DNA of 64,000 nucleotides from Pseudomonadota bacterium (GTDB lineage: Bacteria > Cyanobacteriota > Vampirovibrionia > Obscuribacterales > Obscuribacteraceae): positions 124,001 through 188,000 of the forward strand of contig JAJPGY010000040.1 in the NCBI GenBank assembly GCA_021325555.1. The letters are read 5' to 3'. A model generated the notes under the pieces. The model did not search any database. It was not told where the DNA came from and saw only the letters and a program-made list of their open reading frames with translations. Positions 49,562 through 57,578 of the stretch are shown here, in pieces; position 1 is the stretch's first letter; the number at the start of each line of letters is the position of its first letter. Position numbers and translations under genes: made by a program.

Positions 49562-51073
49562 TTAAAGCTCCTGCCAGGTAATGGCCTGCAGGTACTGCAG
49601 CACCGGCACGCCATATTGCAGGTTGGAATTGTTCTTCAAGGATTCGTCGAAGTAAACCGTTCCGTTGCCGGAGTCGGTTACGGTGTTCGCATATACTGCC
49701 CCATATATCGAGCCGTTGCCGGTAATTGTCGCCTGCGCCTTCGGCGCATAGACCACCCCGTACATGCTGCCGTTGCCGGACAGGCTTATCCCTTTTGAGC
49801 CGCTATACCAGATTTGAAAGTTGGCCGCCGAGCCGGAGCCGTTGACAACCCCATTGCCGCTTATTTGAACAGCATTGGACGACGAGGTGCCCTGAACGAA
49901 GAAGCGCACCGGCCCGTACGCCCCGTTAGCCCCGGGAACCAATTGTATGCTGCCGTTGCCGGTGGTGGTAAGAGAGTTCACCTCGTAGTCACCGGGAGGA
50001 ATTTTCCATACTTGATTGCCCGATTGTGAAAGGGAGCCAAGGTTGACCGCGGTGCCCGCCGCCGGCTGCTGGACCGTGAAGGTGGCATTGCCGCCGGTTC
50101 CGCTCTGGGTGATGGTCGGACTGACAACCGGCTCGGTGGAGGGGATTGTCAGGGCGGGTGGAATGTTGTTCAACTGGCCGCCGTTGAGCGGCGGGTTGAT
50201 GTTGTTTGTCTGGTTCACGATGGCGCCGACGTAGGGATTGGTTTGTGAATTACCTGCGCCCTGATCTTTTACGGTTATACCCGTCGACACGCCGAAGTTG
50301 CTGGAAGGCAGCGCCGACCCGTTGTTGATGACCTGATTGTTTACGACTCCACTGCCGTTGACCAATGTGGAAGTTCCGCCGGCAAAGACGTTTATCGATC
50401 CTCCTATGGTCGCGTTGCCGCTCATGGAGACATAGCCGTTGCTGCCTATATTGCCGCCCAGCGGGTCCACCGCCCCCTGTGACCAGCCGGCGGTGTTTCC
50501 GTTGCCGTTAATGATTATGAATGAGCTGCCCCACATTCCGTAGGTGAAGTAGGGATTGTTCACGGTCACCTGATTATATTGCGGGGCCAGCACGACCCTG
50601 ATCGACTTTTGCATGCCGGCGTAGCTGGCAGTGGCGGTCACCACCTGCCAGTCTGTAGCCTTACTCCAGCTTTCGTAGATTGCCGAGGAGGGCGGTGGCG
50701 CCATCTGGGCGACACTCACGTTGACCGTGGCGGCGCTGTTGCCGAGAGCCTGTGCCGGCACGGCTATGTTGCTCGCACCCAGTAGCGAGGAGGTAATCTG
50801 TCCGTTGGTAATGGAGTTATTGAGCTGGTCCACCACGTAGTCCAGCCCCGCCTCTGCCGAGCAGCGCAGGATCGTGGTGTACCGGCCTATGGCAGCCCGT
50901 TGAAACATTGGCAGAACGGAAGCGGAGATGGCAAACAGCCAGCTGGAGACGACGACCCCCAGGGCGGCCACGGTGACCAGCGACATGCCCCTGTCGGAGC
51001 TTTTGCGCCCGCGCCCTTCCTTTACCAGCCCGCGCAACCAGTTGCTCTTCGTCTCTGTCCTCGTTGGCGCCAT
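49562..51073 (-). CDS. PilX-like pilus protein with Gly-Asn-Gly repeat region
   Basis: The 503-residue product has a type IV pilin-like N-terminal hydrophobic helix preceded by SSDRGMSLVTVAALGVVVSS (prepilin-like Gly-Met site, though the +5 Glu is missing), then a long Asn/Gly/Ser-rich region with repeated GNG[ST] units (GNATIGGSINV, GNGSIQLVPG, ISGNGVVNGSG, LSGNGSMYGVVY, ITGNGSIYGAVY, SGNGTVYFD). These look like a beta-helix or polymer-forming stack. The ATG at 51073 is used since AGGA lies four bases upstream; a start at 51121 would overlap the previous gene. Last gene of a four-gene pilin-like operon. Confidence 0.82.
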   Translation of the reverse strand: MAPTRTETKSNWLRGLVKEGRGRKSSDRGMSLVTVAALGVVVSSWLFAISASVLPMFQRAAIGRYTTILRCSAEAGLDYVVDQLNNSITNGQITSSLLGASNIAVPAQALGNSAATVNVSVAQMAPPPSSAIYESWSKATDWQVVTATASYAGMQKSIRVVLAPQYNQVTVNNPYFTYGMWGSSFIIINGNGNTAGWSQGAVDPLGGNIGSNGYVSMSGNATIGGSINVFAGGTSTLVNGSGVVNNQVINNGSALPSSNFGVSTGITVKDQGAGNSQTNPYVGAIVNQTNNINPPLNGGQLNNIPPALTIPSTEPVVSPTITQSGTGGNATFTVQQPAAGTAVNLGSLSQSGNQVWKIPPGDYEVNSLTTTGNGSIQLVPGANGAYGPVRFFVQGTSSSNAVQISGNGVVNGSGSAANFQIWYSGSKGISLSGNGSMYGVVYAPKAQATITGNGSIYGAVYANTVTDSGNGTVYFDESLKNNSNLQYGVPVLQYLQAITWQEL

Positions 51074-51095
51074 TTTTCCTGCACCTCTAAATATT

Positions 51096-52091
51096 TCAGC
51101 TGCCGCTTTGGAGGATTTCATCTGCGGTAGCGGTGACCGTCTGCAAGCTGTTGTTGCGGGCGTAAACCTCGGTCTTGAGGCTAACCACTCCCGGGGCGGT
51201 GCTGCCTGTTTGCGTGTTGCGCACCTGGAACTGCACGATGACGCCCGTCAGGTTCGCGTTGTCAGCGCCGGCCGGCATGGGGGACACCGCCGGGGTTCCA
51301 CCGGTCAGTGGTGGATTCATGGGCTGCGTCTTGTCTATGTACTGGAAGCAAGCCGGCACGCCCGGGTTGGATCCGTTGGGATCCAGCGGGCCGACAATCC
51401 CCCGCAGAACCGTTTGCGGCGGGTTGTTGTCATAGATGAGCGAATTTGGCTGCGTGCTGGGCGGGGGGGAAGGGTTGCTGCCGCTGTAGGGAGGGCTCGT
51501 CCAGCCCGGGAAGAGCGCGCGTTGCAGCATGTAGGTGCCGGGAGCGGCCGGATCTGGAACTACGTTATAGACGATGGTGTCCAGATTGTCTTCATTGGCC
51601 GGCAGAGGCGGACTGCCGAAACCGGCGGGCAGAGCCGTCGGAAAACCGTTCGAGTCGAAAACCGGGATCTGCAGGATGAGCGTTTGCTCGCTTAGCGTGT
51701 ACGGCTGACCGCCCCAGGGCCACCCTGACGGCGGGGTCACGTAGTTGGGGTAAAGCGGGTTCTGGGAGCCGCTTTGCGACGGAAAGTCGTTTGCGCCGGC
51801 AAACCCGTAGATAGGGCCATTGTTTTGATCGGTGCCAATTTTGAAGACCTGCCCGTACATGTCGCCCACGTTTCGCGCCATCCTGATGTCGCGCGCCACG
51901 CGCTCGAGCGCGGTCCGGGCCGCGTTGAGACCGTCCACCTTGTTGGACATCTTGATCTCGCTTATGCCGTTGAGCATCATCAGCCCGGCGATTGCAGCCC
52001 CCACGAAGCTGATGACCAGGCAGGCCGCCATCATCTCTATAAGAGACATCCCCCGCTGGGATTCCGTAGTGGTCACGCATCGCTTCCGCAT
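51096..52091 (-). CDS. Type IV prepilin-like protein (PilW-type)
   Basis: The 331-residue product has a prepilin N terminus: SQRGMSLIEMMAACLVISFV with cleavage after Gly, Met at +1 and Glu at +5 of the mature form, then the hydrophobic helix. The rest is a Pro/Asn/Gly-rich globular part. PilW-like minor pilins help start pilus assembly. Lies between the other pilin genes with spacings of 12 and 22 bases. Confidence 0.88.
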   Translation of the reverse strand: MRKRCVTTTESQRGMSLIEMMAACLVISFVGAAIAGLMMLNGISEIKMSNKVDGLNAARTALERVARDIRMARNVGDMYGQVFKIGTDQNNGPIYGFAGANDFPSQSGSQNPLYPNYVTPPSGWPWGGQPYTLSEQTLILQIPVFDSNGFPTALPAGFGSPPLPANEDNLDTIVYNVVPDPAAPGTYMLQRALFPGWTSPPYSGSNPSPPPSTQPNSLIYDNNPPQTVLRGIVGPLDPNGSNPGVPACFQYIDKTQPMNPPLTGGTPAVSPMPAGADNANLTGVIVQFQVRNTQTGSTAPGVVSLKTEVYARNNSLQTVTATADEILQSGS

Positions 52092-52103
52092 GGCCGGGCT
52101 TCC

Positions 52104-52694
52104 TCAGTCTATGTGAATGCCGTATTTGGTGACCAGGGTGCTCACAACGTACTTCCTGGCGCTCGTGCCCTCCTGCCAGTCTACTTCCACTGTGACCAGG
52201 ACGGCGTTGGGGTACTGTGAGTTTTCGACGGTCTCGGTAACCGTACCGTTGAATTCCGACAGGGCCTGGGGACTGGTTTGCGAAACGCCGGCGCTGACCT
52301 CCGCGGGCGTCCGCCAATCGAGATTGATCGCATCTATAAGCAGCGGGCGCGGGTTGACCTGCGCGGGCCCCGACTGGCCCGAGGCCGACCGGTTTACCAG
52401 AAGCGTGAAGGTCTGTCCTGCAAGCGGCGTGAGATCGTTGTACTGAGTATTGCGGATGTTATCGATCTGCTCCTGCGCCAGGGCGGAGGCGATGATCTGA
52501 TTTTGCCCGGAGGTCGAAAGCCGCGAGGTATCGGCCATGGCGCCCACCATGGCGGCTGCCAACATGCTGCTGACGGCAATCGCCATAATCAGCTCGATCA
52601 TCGTCGAGCCCATGGGGGCGCGAGTTTCTTTTATCTGGGACACCTTCGCCTTCCCGTTGTGTACCGTAAAAAAGGCACACACCACCCGCTGCAT
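52104..52694 (-). CDS. Type IV prepilin-like protein (PilV-type)
   Basis: The 196-residue product has RAPMGSTMIELIMAIAVSSM: cleavage after Gly gives STMIE with Glu at +5, followed by the hydrophobic helix and a short globular C-terminal domain (NAVLVTVEVDWQEGTSARKY). This is a minor pilin or pseudopilin. The leader before the cleavage site is long (about 29 residues), so a later start is possible, but no better ribosome-binding site is seen. Confidence 0.87.
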   Translation of the reverse strand: MQRVVCAFFTVHNGKAKVSQIKETRAPMGSTMIELIMAIAVSSMLAAAMVGAMADTSRLSTSGQNQIIASALAQEQIDNIRNTQYNDLTPLAGQTFTLLVNRSASGQSGPAQVNPRPLLIDAINLDWRTPAEVSAGVSQTSPQALSEFNGTVTETVENSQYPNAVLVTVEVDWQEGTSARKYVVSTLVTKYGIHID

Positions 52695-52808
52695 TTATTC
52701 CACATTTTCCGGAACGCAAACCGGGATAAGGTCTTGCAGCCTCTCTATTACCAAAGCTTAATTACCCCGCACAATGATTAAGGTTGTCTAATGTAACTTA
52801 AGGTCTGC

Positions 52809-53246
52809 TCAGGGCGGGATGGAAACGTTGCCTCGAACGTCCATGACCACGCGCAGGCGGGCTGGTCCCTTGCGGAAATTGAATTCAGAGGCGGCGACGG
52901 GGACGCCCTGGGGATCCAGGGTAACCTCGCCGGCAGCGGCCACACCGGCGGGCAGCTCCCCGCGTTTAATCTCCTTATCCTGGCTGCGCACGACATAAGC
53001 GCACGCCCGCCCGGGAGAGGCGGGCTGAAAGACGACCGTCAGGAACTGGTTGCGGTTGCGACATTCGACCTCGGCGTCCCGCAGCACCTGAGCAAAAGCA
53101 GCCGCGGCATCGTGCACGGTCAGGCCGGCGGTGATCTGCTCGCAGGCGCGGGGGACCCAGAGGCCCACGGAGGCGACAATCGCCACAAAAGTGAGGCGCT
53201 CGGCCGGGCTGAGTCGACGAAGTCGCTGGCGCAGAATTTTCACCAT
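52809..53246 (-). CDS. GspH/FimT-like pseudopilin with degenerate N terminus
   Basis: The 145-residue product resembles GspH/FimT minor pilins in its helix-to-beta-sheet transition (AAAFAQVLRDAEVECRNRNQ then FLTVVFQPASPGR) and ending (VVMDVRGNVSIPP). The N-terminal hydrophobic helix (RLTFVAIVASVGLWV) lacks the usual Gly-Phe cleavage site and the +5 Glu. It is the first gene of the pilin-like operon. Either it is not processed by prepilin peptidase or it is a diverged component. Confidence 0.75.
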   Translation of the reverse strand: MVKILRQRLRRLSPAERLTFVAIVASVGLWVPRACEQITAGLTVHDAAAAFAQVLRDAEVECRNRNQFLTVVFQPASPGRACAYVVRSQDKEIKRGELPAGVAAAGEVTLDPQGVPVAASEFNFRKGPARLRVVMDVRGNVSIPP

Positions 53247-53259
53247 AATAGATACCGGC

Positions 53260-55035
53260 TCAAGCGGTCTGCACGCCGGCAGCGGCTTCCAGTCCCAGCT
53301 CTCGAATCATCGCTTCCCGCATGGCGTGCTTTTGAATCTTGCCGGTGACCGTCATGGGAAACTCGGTGACTACTTTGACGTGCCTGGGAATCTTGAAATG
53401 AGCGACACGCTCTTTGAGCCATGACGCCAGCTCCGCACCATCGGCGGTGCAACCATTCTTGAGCTGCACCCACATGGCGACCTCTTCCCCCAGGTGCTCA
53501 TCCGGAACGCCGAAGATCTGCGCCTGGGCCACGGCGGGGTGGGCATGAAGCACCTCTTCGACCTCGCGCGGGTAGATGTTCTCCCCGCCGCGAATGATCA
53601 TATCCTTCTTGCGGCCGGTTATGTTCACATAGCCGCTGTCGTTCATGACGGCGAGATCGCCTGTGTGCAGCCAGCCCGCCTTGTCGATCGTCTCGGCCGT
53701 GGCGGCGGGATTGTTCCAGTACCCCAGCATCACCGCATAGCCGCGGGCGCAGATCTCGCCCTGCTTGCCGCGGGCGACAATGTCGCCGGAGTCGGGATCC
53801 ACCACCTTTACCTCCAGGCAGGGAATAACCTTGCCCACGGTAGTGGCCCGGTGCTCGAGATCGTCATCGACGGTCGTGGAGGTAATCACGGGCGAGCACT
53901 CGGTCTGTCCGTAGAAAATGACGATCTCCGGGCAATGGAGACGCGTTGTCACCCGGCGCATCAGTTGCACCGGGCAGGGAGCCCCGGCCATGAAACCGCC
54001 CCGCAGCGAAGAGAGATCGAATCGATCGAAGCCCGGCTGCTCCAGCTCTGCGATGAACATGGTGGGAACTCCTGAAAGATGCGTGCACCGCTCCGCATGG
54101 ACCGCGGTAAGGGTTGCTTCCGGATCAAAGCTGGGCCCCGGAATAACGAGCGTACCACCGACAGACAATGTCGCCAGGGTGCACAGCACCATGCCGCCGC
54201 AATGATAAAACGGCATCGGGCAGCAGAAGCGCGAGCGGGCGGTGAGTCCCATGGCCTCGGCGGCATAGAGCGCGTTGTTCAAAAGATTGTGGTGGCTCAA
54301 TGTGACGCCCTTGGGGAATCCGGTGGTGCCGGATGTGTACTGGATGTTTATCGGATCGTCGAACTGGAGCTTTTCGGCACGGGAAGCGAGATCGCAAGGG
54401 GAAACTTCGGCGGACAGGGTCATTAGTTGGTCGAATGGGAAGATGGACTTCGGATTCGCGAAGCAGGCGGGCGGGGCGTCGACCGCTCCGGCGGCGGGCA
54501 CGGCGGGTGGGGCGCCCCCGGGGTTTATGACGACCAGAAAGCGAAGGTGGGGAAGGCGGAGGGAGTCGGTGAGCGGGTAGTCGTGCATCAGTTGCGGTGC
54601 CAGCTCATGCAGCATTGAGATGTACTCGTCGCCCTTGTAGCCCCGGATAGAGACGATGAGCTTGACCCCGGACTGGCGGAGCGCGTAATCGAGCTCGCTT
54701 GTGCGATAGGCGGGGTTGATGTTTACCAGGATGGCGCCTATCCTGGCGGTGGCAAGCTGGACGACCACCCACTCGACGTTGTTCGTGGACCAGATGCCCA
54801 CACGGTCGCCCTGGTCGATGCCCAGTTTCATCAAGCCGCGGGCAAAGAGATCAACCTGCTGCTTGAGCTCCCCGTAAGTCCAGCGAATCTTCTGCTGCAG
54901 GCTGACCAGCGCCTCCCTGTCCGGGTCACGAGCGGCTATGAGGTCGAAATGATCGCCGAGCGTTCTGCCGACAAGCGGCTTCGAGCCGACGCCGTGGTCG
55001 TAGCTCAAACCGGTACTGTCGCCATGAGTTGACAC
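53260..55035 (-). CDS. Acyl-CoA synthetase (AMP-binding, long/medium-chain type)
   Basis: The 591-residue adenylate-forming enzyme activates a carboxylic acid, probably a fatty acid, with ATP and CoA. Motifs: A3 YTSGTTGFPKGVTLSH, A5 IFYGQTECSP, A7 GWLHTGDLAVMNDSGYVNITGRKKDMIIRG, A10 MTVTGKIQKHAMRE. Binding pocket substrate range cannot be read reliably. The start is a GTG at 55035 with GGGTGG one base upstream. A second acyl-CoA synthetase lies at 57579. Confidence 0.94.
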   Translation of the reverse strand: MSTHGDSTGLSYDHGVGSKPLVGRTLGDHFDLIAARDPDREALVSLQQKIRWTYGELKQQVDLFARGLMKLGIDQGDRVGIWSTNNVEWVVVQLATARIGAILVNINPAYRTSELDYALRQSGVKLIVSIRGYKGDEYISMLHELAPQLMHDYPLTDSLRLPHLRFLVVINPGGAPPAVPAAGAVDAPPACFANPKSIFPFDQLMTLSAEVSPCDLASRAEKLQFDDPINIQYTSGTTGFPKGVTLSHHNLLNNALYAAEAMGLTARSRFCCPMPFYHCGGMVLCTLATLSVGGTLVIPGPSFDPEATLTAVHAERCTHLSGVPTMFIAELEQPGFDRFDLSSLRGGFMAGAPCPVQLMRRVTTRLHCPEIVIFYGQTECSPVITSTTVDDDLEHRATTVGKVIPCLEVKVVDPDSGDIVARGKQGEICARGYAVMLGYWNNPAATAETIDKAGWLHTGDLAVMNDSGYVNITGRKKDMIIRGGENIYPREVEEVLHAHPAVAQAQIFGVPDEHLGEEVAMWVQLKNGCTADGAELASWLKERVAHFKIPRHVKVVTEFPMTVTGKIQKHAMREAMIRELGLEAAAGVQTA

Positions 55036-55047
55036 GCCACCCGAAAC

Positions 55048-55320
55048 TTACATCGGAAAGACGTCACACCCGCCCATAATAAGAACGCCATCATGGCCCC
55101 GGCGCGGCGCTCGCCGGCTATCGCCAGGGGTTGTCGGGGTGCTCTGCGGGACGACGAAATCTTCCGAGGGTCTGGTCGCCAGACCCTCGACGAACATCTT
55201 GACTGCCCGCTCCACCACCGAGGGTGCCGGCTGCGGGGCGCCCGGTTTGGCTGCCACGGGCAGGAGGGCGACTGTCGTCGCGCCCGAGGCAAGTGCAGCT
55301 ATTAAGAGAAACTTTCGCAT
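55048..55320 (-). CDS. Small exported protein, unknown
   Basis: The 90-residue open frame has a good signal peptide (RKFLLIAALASGATTVALLP, cleavage near VAA-KP), then a Pro-rich mature part with SVVERAVKMFVEGLATRPSE. Only 12 bases separate it from the acyl-CoA synthetase start, so it could lead that operon. No family recognised, and coding status is supported only by the signal peptide and position. Confidence 0.55.
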   Translation of the reverse strand: MRKFLLIAALASGATTVALLPVAAKPGAPQPAPSVVERAVKMFVEGLATRPSEDFVVPQSTPTTPGDSRRAPRRGHDGVLIMGGCDVFPM

Positions 55321-55500
55321 TACGGTAGCCCCGCCGGACCGATCATCAAGTATGACACGGAGTATATGCAAAGCGCGTGCAATCCTAAAGAATCATTTCA
55401 ATCGTTTAAGATTTCAGTGTAGGCTGTTCGCGGCACGGGCACAACAGCAGCCGGTATTGACAAGAAGGGCCGATTACACCCTCGCTCGGAGTCCTGTCAT

Positions 55501-56385
55501 ATGCGCACTATTAATCATTCAGCATACGCTCCGGGACTTTTTCTGGCGAGTTTGCTGATTTTATCCTCGGCCGCCTTCCCCGCCCGGGCGCAGAACCCTG
55601 GCGAAAGGCAGTTCGCCGCACGTGATCATGTCAATCAAGGCAATGTCCTGATGCGCGGGAATCAGTTTCAGGCGGCCATCGACGAATATAAAAAGGCGCT
55701 CGAGCTTGACCCGATGAACACGGTGGCACGGGACAACATCGTCACCTGCCACGTGAACTGGGGCAATTTCTATTGCCGCCAGCGCAAGTATGACGATGCG
55801 CTCAAAGAGTACGACGCGGCGCTGGAGCTGGAGCCTAACAACAGCATGGCCCGGCACAACATAGTCCTGGTGAAGCGGACAATGTCGCGCCAGGCGGCGA
55901 AGGCCAAGGCTGCCGCCGAGGGTAGCGCAGTTGCGGGCTCAGGAGAAGGCGGAACTGAGAGGGGCGCGGGTGGGGGAACGGCCCGGCAGGCCAGGGAGGC
56001 ACCATCGGCGGTGCGCATTCTCACCCCCGGTCTGAAACGCTCGCAGGGCGAGCAGCTGCCCGCGACGGAGACGTACGAGAGCGGTGGTGGCGCATCACAA
56101 TCAGAATGGGCCAAGCCGGGGTCCTCGAACTCGGGACAGAGGACACCGCAGGCGGAGTCTCGCCAGACGCCGCAGGCTGGCGGACAAACTCAAGCAGCGC
56201 CGGCAGCCGGTGGTTCGCTGGAGGATCTGCTTTCCGCCGTCGAGATCAAAATATATGGAGGCAAACAATCAGAGATGCCTGTCATGAAGCGGCTCGAGAA
56301 GATCGAGACCGACACCTCGGGGCAGGTGCGCTCGGGCACGATCAAGGAGCGGATCGACTTTCTGCGAAAGAACTACGGGCTGTAA
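55501..56385 (+). CDS. Exported TPR protein with C-terminal 44-residue motif
   Basis: The 294-residue product has a signal peptide (LFLASLLILSSAAFPARA), two or three TPR units (RDHVNQGNVLMRGNQFQAAI, NWGNFYCRQRKYDDALKEYD), a Gly/Ala/Gln-rich disordered linker, and a C-terminal motif (EIKIYGGKQSEMPVMKRLEK and on, residues 248-291) that aligns without gaps to residues 52-95 of the TPR-PDZ protein at 30555. It is probably periplasmic or outer-surface; function unknown. Confidence 0.8.
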   Translation: MRTINHSAYAPGLFLASLLILSSAAFPARAQNPGERQFAARDHVNQGNVLMRGNQFQAAIDEYKKALELDPMNTVARDNIVTCHVNWGNFYCRQRKYDDALKEYDAALELEPNNSMARHNIVLVKRTMSRQAAKAKAAAEGSAVAGSGEGGTERGAGGGTARQAREAPSAVRILTPGLKRSQGEQLPATETYESGGGASQSEWAKPGSSNSGQRTPQAESRQTPQAGGQTQAAPAAGGSLEDLLSAVEIKIYGGKQSEMPVMKRLEKIETDTSGQVRSGTIKERIDFLRKNYGL

Positions 56386-56434
56386 GGGGGAGCGGCGCAG
56401 CCGCACCGGCGAAGATCGATAAGGGTGACCCGGA

Positions 56435-57448
56435 TTACGCCAGCGCGGCCGCGAGCGGGGCGGGCGGGCTGACGTGGGTGCGCTCGGTCTCGCGGACGGC
56501 CTCGGCCTCTATGGCCCAGACGTAGAGGCAGGTGTAGAAGGCGGCGCGGATATAGATGGACATCGCGGTCACCAGCACGACCATGGCCACCCAGGCAAGC
56601 CCGCCGGTAATGATAAGCGGGTGGGCGAATCCCAGGTGCAGGTAATAGGCGTAGCCGAAGCCCGCCACCCCGGCCGAGTAGACCAGGAAGCTGACGAAGC
56701 GGCAGATGCCGTCCACGCCCACCTCGCCGACGCCTATCGTCAGCAGGTTGGACTGGGCGATCTTGTCGGCCCGCTTCATGCCGCCCCAGAAAGAGGTGCC
56801 CTCGATGACGATCGCCGGCAGGATCAGGTGACCCGCCAGCGTCCAGAAGACCTCGACGATCTGGGCCAGGAAATTGAAGCCGAAGCCCAGCATCCCGGAG
56901 CTCTTGTGATTGCGCAGCCAGCGCGCCACCGTCTTGGCCAGCAGGGTGACGATTCCCAGGACGACGATGGCCGGGAAGCTGGACAGGACCGCCGAGCAAG
57001 CCTGCCCGAAGCTCCCGCTGCCCGGGCCCTCGGTCAGATTGCTGTAGACGAGCCCCGTGGTCACGCCCTCCAGGAAGCGGTTGGTAAGCCACCAGACCGA
57101 GAGGAGGGCAAGCACCGTCAGCCAGGCGTCGGTGTTCATCAGCCCCTGGAAGGAATTGAACCCGCTCGGGTCCATCGGGCCGTTCAATCCGAGCTGTCCG
57201 GCCACCTGCGGCATGGAGATGTGATGGCCGTGCTGACCGAGCATGCCGTAGGTGGGTTGGATCGCCTTTTTCACCGCGGCAGCCCCCTGCGTGCCCATCT
57301 TGTCGTAACTGAGCAGCAGGAGGATGAGTCCGAAAAATATGTTGGTGCAAACGGTGAGAATGGAGGGCAGAAGAAGGCGCTTGTCTTGCCAGCCCAGCTT
57401 TATGCTGGCGCCAATCATCTTGAAGCCCCGACCGAACGACTCTAGCAT
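56435..57448 (-). CDS. DUF6159-like multi-helix membrane protein
   Basis: The 337-residue product has about six hydrophobic helices. Features such as FGRGFKMIGASIKLGWQDKR at the start, SVWWLTNRFLEGVTTGLVYS and VIEGTSFWGGMKRADKIAQS fit the uncharacterised DUF6159 membrane family. A Gly/His-rich loop (HGHHISMPQVAGQLGLNG) follows the first helix. It lies downstream of the 57579 acyl-CoA synthetase, about 130 bases away. No function is known. Confidence 0.75.
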   Translation of the reverse strand: MLESFGRGFKMIGASIKLGWQDKRLLLPSILTVCTNIFFGLILLLLSYDKMGTQGAAAVKKAIQPTYGMLGQHGHHISMPQVAGQLGLNGPMDPSGFNSFQGLMNTDAWLTVLALLSVWWLTNRFLEGVTTGLVYSNLTEGPGSGSFGQACSAVLSSFPAIVVLGIVTLLAKTVARWLRNHKSSGMLGFGFNFLAQIVEVFWTLAGHLILPAIVIEGTSFWGGMKRADKIAQSNLLTIGVGEVGVDGICRFVSFLVYSAGVAGFGYAYYLHLGFAHPLIITGGLAWVAMVVLVTAMSIYIRAAFYTCLYVWAIEAEAVRETERTHVSPPAPLAAALA

Positions 57449-57578
57449 GGTAAATCACCCTCGAAGGATGCCGGCAACGGTGGCAAAGGTTTTTTAGTAA
57501 GGAGTTCCAACTGCCGGACAGTGTACCCTGACCTTCAGCAATATTCTATTTAGTTGCCAAGCGAAAGTAAAGCACTTT

